From: Bdellovibrio sp.
Lineage (GTDB): Bacteria > Bdellovibrionota > Bdellovibrionia > Bdellovibrionales > Bdellovibrionaceae
Assembly (NCBI GenBank): GCA_019104905.1
Contig: JAHRXB010000316.1
Location: forward strand, 1 to 24,880
Length of the DNA stretch: 24,880 nucleotides
Direction of reading: 5' to 3'
Below are positions 15,714-22,696 of the stretch, piece by piece (positions within the stretch are counted from its first letter, which is position 1; each line of letters starts with the position of its first letter). Below the pieces are notes generated by a model that ran no database searches, was not told the DNA's origin, and saw only the letters and a program-made list of their open reading frames with translations. Made by a program: the position numbers and the translations under genes.

Positions 15714-16910
15714 TTAGTTACGACCTGGTTTTGTGGGGTTTGTGGTACTGCCGGAACTCCCCCCTGTATTGGAGCCAGGGTTGCTAGGATTGACGGGTTG
15801 CACACCGGGATCTTGCGGCTTGTAGTTCGCATCATGGAACTTGAAGAGTTTTACCTTGGCCCCGATCACGGCATTATCATCATTCTGCTCTATCACGCGG
15901 CCACGAGAAATTTCATCTCCCACCCAATCAATCTCAATTTTAGCAACCGCAGAGCTGGCTTGAGCTCCACCCCCTAAGTAGCGGGAGTCACAAGGCTCCC
16001 CTTCCCAATAGTAGTCTTCATTATAAACCAGCAACTGATCGCCGGGCTCAAGCTTCACATCGGCTCCGCCCACCACAATCAAATGCGTGTCATGATTTGC
16101 GAGAACCCTGGTGTACCACTCTTCTGATTTCAACTGATCATTCAAGGAGGTCACAGATTTCACCAAGGCGTTCTTTGTAACTTGCGCCAAAGGAGTTTGA
16201 TAATAAGCACTTGGACCCAACGTAAAGGCCCCGAAGTTCAAACCAAAGTTGACCTTGGTTTTAGTCTGTTTTGAAGTCACATTCGCCGCCGCAATCACTT
16301 TGGAGGTGAGCGGACGAAGGGCCACCATCGACAAATCCAGCTGTGCCCATTCCACATTAAATCCTGCCGACGCCAATCCATTTGTCGGATAAGCTCCATT
16401 CGGAGTGAAACCCAAAGTCAGTCCACCACCACCGATCAGCTCGAATGAATTCACAGAGCCCGCGATCTTGGCTTGCGGAATATTCACCATGCACCATGCG
16501 GTTTTCGCGTACTGCACATTGTAGTTATCTTTACCCGCTGCTTGCGCAAAGGCTTTCATCATCTGACCGTCCGCTTTGGTCAGATTGAAGAAGCCCTCAT
16601 CCCCTCGTGTCGCTTCCTGCGGAGGGATCGCGATAGGCGGGTTGTACTTCAATGCAAACTCTTTGCTCTCCATGAGCACGCCATAAATTTGTTGATTCGC
16701 GACAAAACGAAAGTCAAAAGAACTGCCTCCGGGAAACATCACCGAACTCGAAGCGATAGACCCCAAGTCGACAATCTTTTTTAGTGAACGAACGGGAGCC
16801 GCTTGAGGCTGTTGCTCACACTTCTGGTTTCCCATGGTCATCGCTGCACCTGCCAAGAGGATGCTGGCTTTGAAAACTTTTTTTGACCAATTCATTCCCT
16901 GTGATTTCAT
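15714..16910 (-). CDS. Exported protein with possible FlgT-like C-terminal domain
   Basis: The start at 16910 (MKSQGMNWSKKVFKAS) has AAGGGAG ahead; the ATG seven codons earlier precedes that SD and is unlikely. The 398-residue product has a hydrophobic leader SILLAGAAMTMGNQKCEQQ. The Cys might suggest a lipoprotein, but Lys at -1 is a poor lipobox, so cleavage type is open. The middle has a Gly-rich stretch (ELIGGGGLTLGFTPNG). Around 280-370, KLEPGDQLLVYNEDYYWEG, AVAKIEIDWVGDEISRGRV and NAVIGAKVKLFK resemble the FlgT/CsgG-type C-terminal domain of surface organelle proteins; this is a weak match by eye. The C-terminus is low complexity, rich in Pro, Gly, Ser, Thr and Asn (NPSNPGSNTGGSSGSTT). 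Confidence 0.6.
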   Translation of the reverse strand: MKSQGMNWSKKVFKASILLAGAAMTMGNQKCEQQPQAAPVRSLKKIVDLGSIASSSVMFPGGSSFDFRFVANQQIYGVLMESKEFALKYNPPIAIPPQEATRGDEGFFNLTKADGQMMKAFAQAAGKDNYNVQYAKTAWCMVNIPQAKIAGSVNSFELIGGGGLTLGFTPNGAYPTNGLASAGFNVEWAQLDLSMVALRPLTSKVIAAANVTSKQTKTKVNFGLNFGAFTLGPSAYYQTPLAQVTKNALVKSVTSLNDQLKSEEWYTRVLANHDTHLIVVGGADVKLEPGDQLLVYNEDYYWEGEPCDSRYLGGGAQASSAVAKIEIDWVGDEISRGRVIEQNDDNAVIGAKVKLFKFHDANYKPQDPGVQPVNPSNPGSNTGGSSGSTTNPTKPGRN

Positions 16911-17329
16911 GACGTCTCCCTTTCCACTCATTCACGGTAAAGGCGGTTCATGCACAGTATACGGAATAGAACGTCTAGACCTTAAACTGGGGCTAAGTCT
17001 TTGTTGTCACTTGCAAAAGCAAAACCGATTTCACTCTGAGACACGCTAAGTGATTGAATTCTTTGTGAAGACAAAAAATTTGGAGTTTCAAAATAATTTT
17101 CGTGCGTCGAAAGTTTTGACTGTTTCATCAAAACTTGGTCACCGTGTTTGGGGAGTTTTCACTCGAAGTGTTTAGTTGTTTTTCGGAAAGTGGGAAGATG
17201 GTGGAGAGTGGCTTTTACAGCAACTCTCGGTAACGAACCAAGTCTGGCCATCCATGAGCAGCCTGCCACGGATGGCGGAAGATCATGCCATTGTCTCTGC
17301 TGAACGAAGACTCTCCCCGCTTCGCAAAG
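16911..17329. other. Intergenic region, 419 bases, no gene seen
   Basis: On the minus strand a TATACT -10-like box (16961-16956) lies about 45 bases ahead of the 16910 start, without a good -35. A 10-bp hairpin with G-U pairs lies at 17248-17275 (CCATCC...GGATGG) but has no U-tract on either strand. The remainder shows nothing I can support. Confidence 0.4.
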
Positions 17330-17827
17330 TCAAAGACTCCCGCCCCCCGTCAACGTGATAAAATACTGCACTTCATCTTTATTCAGTACATTGTCATTCT
17401 TATCCGTACGATCTTCCAAATAATGAAGTGCCTGGGCACCGCCTCCAATTCGCAAGCCACCGATCGCGAATGTGACACCCGCTTTGCCAAACACGGCGTT
17501 GGATTTTTCACTGGCCAAACGCACGCCCGGCCCCGCAAAGAGTTCAATCCCAAGGGCGCGTGACTGCGTGTAGGCCTTGTAATTTAGCAAAGCTTCAGAG
17601 TCCAAGCCGTTGACGGTTTTAATATCGGTTCCAAACTGCGTAAAAACAGAATTGCGCCAGTTCAACCACTCATCAACATACCAATTCAATCCCAAATGAA
17701 CTTCACTAAAAGAGCTGCCGTCGCGAGTTCCCGAAGAACCACTAAGATCATAAGTCACACGGGCTTCGACCAGACTACCGACAAAGAAGGCCTTCAAAAA
17801 GATCAAAAATAAAAACGACTTTTTCAT
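17330..17827 (-). CDS. Probable outer-membrane beta-barrel protein
   Basis: The start is set at 17827 so that a signal peptide (MKKSFLFLIFLKAFFVGSLVEA) is N-terminal; an in-frame ATG at 17890 would add 21 residues before it. The 165-residue protein has alternating polar/hydrophobic strands with Gly and aromatic residues: RVTYDLSGSSGTRDGSSF, EVHLGLNWYVDEWLNWR, GIELFAGPGVRLASE, KAGVTFAIGGLRIGGGAQAL. It ends with EVQYFITLTGGGSL. This is the look of a small eight-strand outer-membrane barrel, although the last residue is Leu rather than the common Phe. I recognise no specific family. The SD is weak for either start. No clear terminator follows. Confidence 0.6.
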   Translation of the reverse strand: MKKSFLFLIFLKAFFVGSLVEARVTYDLSGSSGTRDGSSFSEVHLGLNWYVDEWLNWRNSVFTQFGTDIKTVNGLDSEALLNYKAYTQSRALGIELFAGPGVRLASEKSNAVFGKAGVTFAIGGLRIGGGAQALHYLEDRTDKNDNVLNKDEVQYFITLTGGGSL

Positions 17828-17915
17828 GAATCCATTGTGAGAAGAGGACGCCAAAGAGGTCAATTTCTTTTTGTCAGCAAGTGAAAACATCCGAAGATCG
17901 GGACGACCTCAGGGT

Positions 17916-17940
17916 GAACTCAAGTTCTCTATAGTTTAAT
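17916..17940 (+). promoter_or_regulatory. Promoter-like region of the mini-lipoprotein unit
   Basis: GAACT-CA-AGTTC (17916-17927) is a short palindrome immediately ahead of TATAGTTTAAT (17930-17940), which offers -10 hexamers TATAGT or TTTAAT. No good -35 is visible, which would fit an activator-dependent promoter; the palindrome could be its operator (inference). Confidence 0.35.
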
Positions 17941-17963
17941 TTAGATGCGTTTTTTGCAAAAAG

Positions 17964-17993
17964 AAGAAAGTGGCCACCAAGGACCACTTTCTT
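17964..17993 (+). repeat. Leader hairpin 1 of the mini-lipoprotein transcript
   Basis: AAGAAAGTGG (17964-17973) and CCACTTTCTT (17984-17993) form a perfect 10-bp stem, six bases before the second, SD-containing hairpin. No U-tract follows, so it is not an obvious terminator. Confidence 0.6.
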
Positions 17994-17999
17994 ATGGAC

Positions 18000-18030
18000 G
18001 AGAATCCCTTTTTACAGAAAGGAGATTCTC
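18000..18030 (+). promoter_or_regulatory. Hairpin sequestering the SD of the 32-codon ORF
   Basis: GAGAATC+CCTTT (18000-18011) pairs with AAAGG-A-GATTCTC (18018-18030): 12 bp, one bulged A, loop TTACAG. The 3' arm contains the whole AAAGGAG SD and ends on the base before the ATG. Confidence 0.7.
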
Positions 18031-18129
18031 ATGAAAAATACCACCAACTACGGTACTTTTCGTCAGAAGAGGAAAATTCTTGAGATCTTGCTGTTGATTT
18101 TGCTTTTGTTTTTGAGCAGCTGCGGCTAA
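18031..18129 (+). CDS. 32-residue mini-lipoprotein or signal-peptide-like peptide
   Basis: This short frame has an excellent SD (AAAGGAG, eight bases ahead) and a protein-like layout: a basic N-terminus (MKNTTNYGTFRQKRK), a Leu/Ile-rich core (ILLLILLLFL), then SSCG and stop. LSSC is a good lipobox, so signal peptidase II would leave a lipidated Cys-Gly dipeptide and release a signal peptide of 30 residues. Alternatively it stays uncleaved as a tiny membrane peptide, as in type I toxins. The SD is in a hairpin, and the unit has its own terminator at 18248. Reading on past the stop gives only 17 more codons, so it is not an obviously broken longer gene. No family recognised. Small lipoproteins such as entericidins are the nearest precedent. 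Confidence 0.6.
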   Translation: MKNTTNYGTFRQKRKILEILLLILLLFLSSCG

Positions 18130-18247
18130 GACTCAAGGAACGATCTCAATATGATCCATAAGGGCTTAAGATTCTTTTGATAGGTTTTGGCTTTGGGCGA
18201 AGTCAGGCTTAAAACCTGGGGCTTCTTTCATGGATGAGGTGGAACTT
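18130..18247 (+). ncRNA. Structured 3' region of the mini-lipoprotein transcript
   Basis: No protein gene fits here. AGGTTTT (about 18182-18188) pairs with AAAACCT (about 18211-18217), enclosing GGCTTT/GAAGTC with loop GGGC. Together with the leader hairpins and the terminator, the whole roughly 330-base unit could be a structured or dual-function RNA. Confidence 0.35.
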
Positions 18248-18276
18248 GGTGGCCGCTTCCTTGCGGCCACCTTTTT
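18248..18276 (+). terminator. Strong intrinsic terminator of the mini-lipoprotein unit
   Basis: GGTGGCCGC/GCGGCCACC, a perfect 9-bp GC-rich stem with loop TTCCTT, is followed by TTTTTTG on the plus strand. It lies just after the clpB 3' end; on the minus strand there is no U-tract, so it serves the plus-strand transcript. Confidence 0.88.
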
Positions 18277-18284
18277 TGAAATTA

Positions 18285-20870
18285 TCAGAAAACCAAATGC
18301 TGGTCTCCACCTTTGACTTTCACGGTATCCCCGGCTTTGACTTTGCCCGAGATGATTTCTTTCGAAAGCGGATTCAAAAGTTCAGTTTGAATCACACGCT
18401 TCAAAGGTCTCGCTCCATAGATAGGGTCGTAACCTTTCTTAGCCAAGAAATCGATTGCGGAAGGATCAAAGTCGATGGCAATCTTCTTCGCTTTCAAACG
18501 TTGCGCCACCAAATCCAGCTGCACTTTCACGATGCCAGAAATTTGCGACTCACCCAGCGAATTGAACATCACAACTTCGTCAATACGATTCAGGAACTCA
18601 GGGCGGAAGCGCTCTCTTAATGCCTCGTTCACGGCCTCGCGCTTTTGAGCCTCTGTCATGTGAGGATCCAAGATGGATTGAGAACCCACGTTGGATGTCA
18701 TAATCAACACCGTATTCTTAAAATCCACGGTGCGTCCCTGACCATCAGTCAATCGACCATCATCCAAAACCTGCAACAAGATATTGAAGACATCAGAGTG
18801 AGCTTTTTCAACCTCATCCATCAACACGACACTGTAAGGACGTCGTCGAACGGCTTCCGTCAACTGGCCGCCCTCTTCATATCCGACATAGCCCGGAGGC
18901 GCGCCGATCAGACGAGCCACAGAATGCTTTTCCATGTATTCACTCATATCAATGCGAACCACGGCTTGTTCATCATCAAAGAGGAACTCCGCCAAAGCTT
19001 TCACGGTCTCAGTTTTACCAACCCCAGTCGGCCCTAGGAACATGAACGTTCCAATGGGACGATTCGGGTCTGAAATCTCCGCCCGCGCACGGCGAATCGC
19101 ATCTGCGACGATGGTCAAAGCGTGATCCTGACCGACCACACGTTTTTGCAAAGCTTCTTCCATATGAAGAAGTTTTTGCGTCTCACTTTCCAACATCTTA
19201 CTGACCGGGATTCCCGTCCACTTCGCCACCACTTCGGCGACGTCTTCAGGACCGACCTCTTCCTTCAACATGCGGTTTTCAGAGCTGGACGCTTTTTCTT
19301 TACTTCGCTCTTCCAAAGACTTCATCTTTTTTTCTGTTTCGGGAAGCTTTCCGTATTTTAGTTCCGCGGCTTTGCCCAGATCTCCTTCACGCTCGGCCTT
19401 CGCAATAGCGACCTTGAGGTCTTCGATTTCGGCTTTGAGTTTTTTAATCTGCTCAATGCCACCTTTTTCAAACTCCCACTGTTCGCGAAGCAATTGATTT
19501 TTGGCATTGAGATCCGTGATCTCTTTTTCAATCACCATCAGGCGATCTTTGGCGCCTTCTTCTTTTTCTTTTTTCAAAGCTTCTTTTTCAATGCGAAGCT
19601 GCATTAACTCCCGCTCGATCTTATCCACTTCTTCAGGGACGGAACGGGTTTCAATCCCCAACTTGCTGGCTGCTTCGTCGATCAAGTCGATCGCCTTATC
19701 CGGCAAGAAACGGTTGGTGATGTAACGATGCGACAGTTTCACTGCAGAAACCAGAGCCGAATCGGTAATACGAATTCCATGGTGGACTTCGTATTTTTCC
19801 TTTAACCCGCGCAAGATGGTGATCGCATCCTCGACACTGGGTTCTTCGACCATCACCGTTTGGAAACGACGCTCTAGGGCCGCATCTTTTTCAATGTACT
19901 TGCGATACTCATCCAAGGTGGTCGCGCCGATACAACGAAGTTCACCCCGCGCCAAAGCCGGCTTTAAAAGTTGTCCCGCATCCATGGCCCCTTCTGATTT
20001 TCCGGCGCCAACTAAAGTGTGCAACTCGTCGATGAATAAAATGATTCGCCCTTCACTGGAAGTCACTTCTTTGATCACGGCTTTGAGGCGATCCTCAAAC
20101 TCACCGCGATACTTGGCCCCCGCAATCAAGGCTCCCATATCCAAGGACATCAGTTTTTTACCCACGAGATTATCCGGAACGTCTTGCTTTAAAATTCGGA
20201 TGGCCAACCCTTCGGCAATCGCGGTTTTACCCACGCCGGGTTCCCCGATCAGAACCGGGTTGTTTTTGGTTCGTCGTGAAAGCACCTGGATTACGCGACG
20301 GATCTCTTCGTCACGACCGACTACGGGGTCCAACTTACCTTCTGCCGCTAAGGCCGTCAGGTCTCGGGCGTACTTTTTTAAAACTTCGTATTTATTCTCA
20401 GGGTCATCATCGGTGACCTTCTGATTGCCGCGCATCTCTTCCAATGCGGCCTTCACGGCATCCGCATTCACTTTGGATTTCTTAAACAAGCCGCTCAGTT
20501 CCGCATCTCCAGAACGCAACATTGCCAAGAAGAAGTGTTCAGTAGAAATGTAAGAGTCTCCCCATTCTTGGGCGACATCCTCGGCCAACTTAAAGATCTT
20601 TTCCAAACGAGGGCTGGCAAAAAGCTTTTGGTTTCCACCACTCACCTGGGGAAAACGATCCATTTTGGCACGCAGTTCCGTCAGAAACTGGGCTTGATTC
20701 ACGCTCATTTTATCCAATAGACGGGGAACAATGCCTTCAGACTGCTGCACCAGCTCCATCAAAAGGTGTTCAGGCTCTACGGAGGGGCTCCCTTTACGCT
20801 CTGCTAAGCGAGCCGCTGCCTGCATCGCCTCCTGACTTTTTCGCGTCATTTTTTCAATATCGTTGCTCAT
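18285..20870 (-). CDS. clpB: ClpB disaggregase, AAA+ chaperone
   Basis: ClpB hexamers pull proteins out of aggregates together with DnaK. The 861-residue protein is full length. It has a Clp N domain (about 1-145, two repeats, [13 protein letters not shown]), NBD1 with Walker [16 protein letters not shown] and Walker [15 protein letters not shown], and the long charged coiled-coil middle domain (about 410-530, which separates ClpB from ClpA/ClpC). NBD2 follows with Walker [16 protein letters not shown] and Walker [12 protein letters not shown], the pore loop GYVGYEEGG, and the C-terminal small domain [17 protein letters not shown]. The SD GGAGGG precedes the start. The gene is divergent from a small Cys-rich protein. 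I see neither a CIRCE element nor a clear heat-shock sigma promoter upstream. Confidence 0.97.
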   Translation of the reverse strand: MSNDIEKMTRKSQEAMQAAARLAERKGSPSVEPEHLLMELVQQSEGIVPRLLDKMSVNQAQFLTELRAKMDRFPQVSGGNQKLFASPRLEKIFKLAEDVAQEWGDSYISTEHFFLAMLRSGDAELSGLFKKSKVNADAVKAALEEMRGNQKVTDDDPENKYEVLKKYARDLTALAAEGKLDPVVGRDEEIRRVIQVLSRRTKNNPVLIGEPGVGKTAIAEGLAIRILKQDVPDNLVGKKLMSLDMGALIAGAKYRGEFEDRLKAVIKEVTSSEGRIILFIDELHTLVGAGKSEGAMDAGQLLKPALARGELRCIGATTLDEYRKYIEKDAALERRFQTVMVEEPSVEDAITILRGLKEKYEVHHGIRITDSALVSAVKLSHRYITNRFLPDKAIDLIDEAASKLGIETRSVPEEVDKIERELMQLRIEKEALKKEKEEGAKDRLMVIEKEITDLNAKNQLLREQWEFEKGGIEQIKKLKAEIEDLKVAIAKAEREGDLGKAAELKYGKLPETEKKMKSLEERSKEKASSSENRMLKEEVGPEDVAEVVAKWTGIPVSKMLESETQKLLHMEEALQKRVVGQDHALTIVADAIRRARAEISDPNRPIGTFMFLGPTGVGKTETVKALAEFLFDDEQAVVRIDMSEYMEKHSVARLIGAPPGYVGYEEGGQLTEAVRRRPYSVVLMDEVEKAHSDVFNILLQVLDDGRLTDGQGRTVDFKNTVLIMTSNVGSQSILDPHMTEAQKREAVNEALRERFRPEFLNRIDEVVMFNSLGESQISGIVKVQLDLVAQRLKAKKIAIDFDPSAIDFLAKKGYDPIYGARPLKRVIQTELLNPLSKEIISGKVKAGDTVKVKGGDQHLVF

Positions 20871-20873
20871 AAA

Positions 20874-20926
20874 CCCTCCATCTGAAATAAAGGATGAGTC
20901 TTATTTTAGCTTTGTCAATGGAGGGA
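20874..20926. promoter_or_regulatory. Divergent clpB / Cys-protein control region
   Basis: The 63-base gap carries an inverted repeat CCCTCCAT (20874-20881) and ATGGAGGG (20919-20926). Each copy supplies the GGAGGG SD of one of the two genes. On the minus strand TTGACA (about 20921-20916) could be a clpB -35, but no good -10 follows at 17 bases. Confidence 0.4.
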
Positions 20927-20933
20927 TTAAACA

Positions 20934-21197
20934 ATGTCTGTGGGTATTGTAAATCCAAAGGGAAAAGGGAAGTCTCAGCCTCGTCTGCATGCCTCTATCA
21001 AGAAAGACCGCGTGAGTCCCAGTGATTACCTAAAATACGACACGCGCTTTTCCTGCGAAGACTGTTCTCACTTTGATGGCGAAAAGGTCCTTTGCACTAT
21101 CGGCTATAACCCTGCCCATCACCTCAAACAAGAACAAGAGCACCAATATTTTTTGGCCGGCAACATGGCCTTTTGTCGCTTTCTAGAAATTGACTGA
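20934..21197 (+). CDS. Small four-Cys protein, possible metal or Fe-S binder
   Basis: No named family recognised. The 87-residue cytoplasmic protein has a basic N-terminus (KGKGKSQPRLHASIKKDR) and then four Cys, FSCEDCSHFDGEKVLC...AFCRFLEID, with spacing C-x2-C-x10-C-x(about 27)-C, plus a His-rich stretch PAHHLKQEQEHQ. The pattern could bind zinc or an iron-sulfur cluster. ATGGAGGG provides a strong SD. It is transcribed divergently from clpB across 63 bases, so the two may share a regulatory region and perhaps stress induction; that is inference. Length and composition are otherwise unremarkable. Confidence 0.75.
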   Translation: MSVGIVNPKGKGKSQPRLHASIKKDRVSPSDYLKYDTRFSCEDCSHFDGEKVLCTIGYNPAHHLKQEQEHQYFLAGNMAFCRFLEID

Positions 21198-21335
21198 GCC
21201 AAAGTCCGTAAATTTGTCTTTTTTCTCTCTCAAAGTACTGTTCCTTTATGATTCAGGACAACCCTAGGTCCGGAATCCTCGATCTATCTTTCGGCTAGTA
21301 TTGTAAAAATCAAACAAATCTCGCCTGACGTCCTG

Positions 21336-21362
21336 TCAAGAGATCGTCTCAAATCCCGATCA
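21336..21362 (+). promoter_or_regulatory. Sigma-28 (FliA)-like promoter of fliC
   Basis: TCAA (21336-21339), a 15-base spacer and CCCGATCA (21355-21362) closely match the TAAA-N15-GCCGATAA consensus used for late flagellar genes. It is about 295 bases ahead of the flagellin start and on the correct strand. Confidence 0.65.
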
Positions 21363-21368
21363 ATTTCA

Positions 21369-21656
21369 TATCAACGATTCACTCAGAAGGAGTCAGAGAG
21401 AGAAGGTCACTCTCTCTGTATAACCGAAAGGAGGGCCTTCAAGGATGACGTAAAAGAACAATAGATTGTTCGCAGCTGAGCGGAATGCAAACGCCCAGCG
21501 AAGGTTCTCAAAGAGCCTTAAAACAAAAAGGCCAATAAAAAAGTGCAGACTCGGATGTCAGCACCGGCAAAGCGGAAGTAGGTTTCGCTGAAGCCAAAAA
21601 AACAAATCAAGGAGGGTATTGAAAATGAAAAATAAATATTAACGGAGGAATTTAAA
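21369..21656 (+). promoter_or_regulatory. Long structured 5' leader of fliC
   Basis: The 459-base gap between 21198 and 21656 has no protein gene apart from a five-codon frame. The transcribed part contains several hairpins: CAGAGAGAG/CTCTCTCTG (21394-21418), GAACA/TGTTC (21456-21471), GCTGAGCG/CGCCCAGC (21475-21499), GTGCAGAC/GTCAGCAC (21543-21564), and AGCGGAA/TTTCGCT flanked by GGC/GCC (21566-21595). The five-codon frame MKNKY (21625-21642) has its own AAGGAGGG SD and stops 14 bases before fliC; the fliC SD is CGGAGGA. Confidence 0.6.
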
Positions 21657-22490
21657 ATGGGAATGAGAGTATCAACAAACGTAAGCGCGATTAATGCACA
21701 AAGAAACCTCGTTGGTTCACAAAGAGCAATCAACGATTCAATGGCGAAACTTGCTTCTGGTAGCCGTATCAATAAAGCGGCTGACGATGCTGCAGGTCTT
21801 GCGATTTCAGAAGGCTTGAAAGCTCAGATTCGTTCTGCAGCACAAGCTCAAAGAAATGCGAACGATGGTATCTCTATGGTTCAAACTGCTGAGGGTGGCT
21901 TGAACGAAATCGGTAACATCGTGGTTCGTCTTCGTGAGTTGGGAATCCAAGCGGCTTCTGACACTGTAGGTGAGAACGAGCGTGGCATGTTGAATAAAGA
22001 GGTTCAGCAATTGAAATCTGAAATTCAACGTATCTCTGCTGTAACAACTTGGGGTACTACTAAGTTGTTGGATGGTTCTTCTCCGAAGTTCGACTTCCAA
22101 GTTGGTTTGTTCAATAACTCTGAAGAAGATCGTATCTCCTTCAACGCGAGTGAAAACGTAGCAACTTTGGATGCTCTTGGACTTTCTGGTGTAGACTTCT
22201 CTACTAAAGAAGGTGCACAAGAAGCTTTGGGTATGTTGGACAACGCTCAGACTTCAATCTCTGGAACACGCGCTAATCTTGGTGCGCTCCAAAACAGATT
22301 GACTTCGACTGTTGACAACTTGGGTGTTGCTCAAGAGAACCTCTCTGCAGCTAACAGCCGTATCCGTGACACTGATGTGGCTCAAGCATCTTCAGAGATT
22401 ACTCGTAACAACATCTTGTTGCAAGCTGGTACTTCAACTTTGGCGCAAGCTAACCAATCTAACCAATTGGCTCTTAAGTTGATCGGTTAA
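21657..22490 (+). CDS. fliC: Flagellin
   Basis: Flagellin polymerises into the filament after export through the flagellar type III system. The 277-residue protein is nearly all conserved D0/D1 helices. The N-terminal flagellin domain is MGMRVSTNVSAINAQRNL through SGSRINKAADDAAGLAIS and LRELGIQAASDTVG. The C-terminal domain is TRANLGALQNRL, RIRDTDVAQASSEITRNN, and ends NQSNQLALKLIG. The variable D2/D3 region is reduced to about 60 residues, typical of short flagellins such as those of Bdellovibrio, which has several copies and a sheathed flagellum. Codons are more T-ending than in neighbouring genes, as expected for high expression. It sits behind a sigma-28-like promoter and ends at a strong terminator, so it is monocistronic. 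Confidence 0.97.
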   Translation: MGMRVSTNVSAINAQRNLVGSQRAINDSMAKLASGSRINKAADDAAGLAISEGLKAQIRSAAQAQRNANDGISMVQTAEGGLNEIGNIVVRLRELGIQAASDTVGENERGMLNKEVQQLKSEIQRISAVTTWGTTKLLDGSSPKFDFQVGLFNNSEEDRISFNASENVATLDALGLSGVDFSTKEGAQEALGMLDNAQTSISGTRANLGALQNRLTSTVDNLGVAQENLSAANSRIRDTDVAQASSEITRNNILLQAGTSTLAQANQSNQLALKLIG

Positions 22491-22514
22491 TAGCTAGAAA
22501 ATAGAAACAAACTC

Positions 22515-22546
22515 AAAAACCCGGTGGGACTCTCACCGGGTTTTTT
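22515..22546 (+). terminator. fliC terminator
   Basis: AAACCCGGTG/CACCGGGTTT pair around a short loop (GGACTCT) and are followed by TTTTATTTT, 25 bases after the flagellin stop codon. Confidence 0.9.
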
Positions 22547-22640
22547 ATTTTCTGCCCACGCTGTTGACACCCCCCTGACCAAAGATTTTCATTTCGAACA
22601 AAGTGTATAACTTTTTTACCAATAATTTCAAATATTTAGC

Positions 22641-22668
22641 TAAAGTCCAGCCGACTTCGTGCCGAAAA
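22641..22668 (+). promoter_or_regulatory. Sigma-28-like promoter of the lipoprotein gene
   Basis: TAAA (22641-22644), a 16-base spacer and GCCGAAAA (22661-22668; seven of eight to GCCGATAA). Transcription would start near 22674, just ahead of the SD. The spacer is one base longer than consensus. A TTGACA at 22564-22569 is an alternative -35 but lacks a convincing -10. Confidence 0.5.
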
Positions 22669-22696
22669 ATATGGCATAAGCGTGGAGGATATTTTT

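Noticed and set aside
17248..17275. Hairpin as terminator of the barrel gene
   Set aside because: It includes G-U pairs and no U-tract follows on either strand, and it lies 55 bases beyond the stop codon.
17176..17358. 60-codon plus-strand frame in the intergenic region
   Set aside because: No SD, unconvincing composition, and its end overlaps the 3' end of the barrel gene on the other strand.
19816..20424. 202-codon plus-strand frame opposite clpB
   Set aside because: Antisense shadow of the conserved NBD1 of ClpB; Ser/Arg-rich composition typical of such shadows.
20871..20933. CIRCE or sigma-32 promoter for clpB
   Set aside because: No TTAGCACTC-N9-GAGTGCTAA repeat, and no CTTGAA/CCCCAT pair at suitable spacing.
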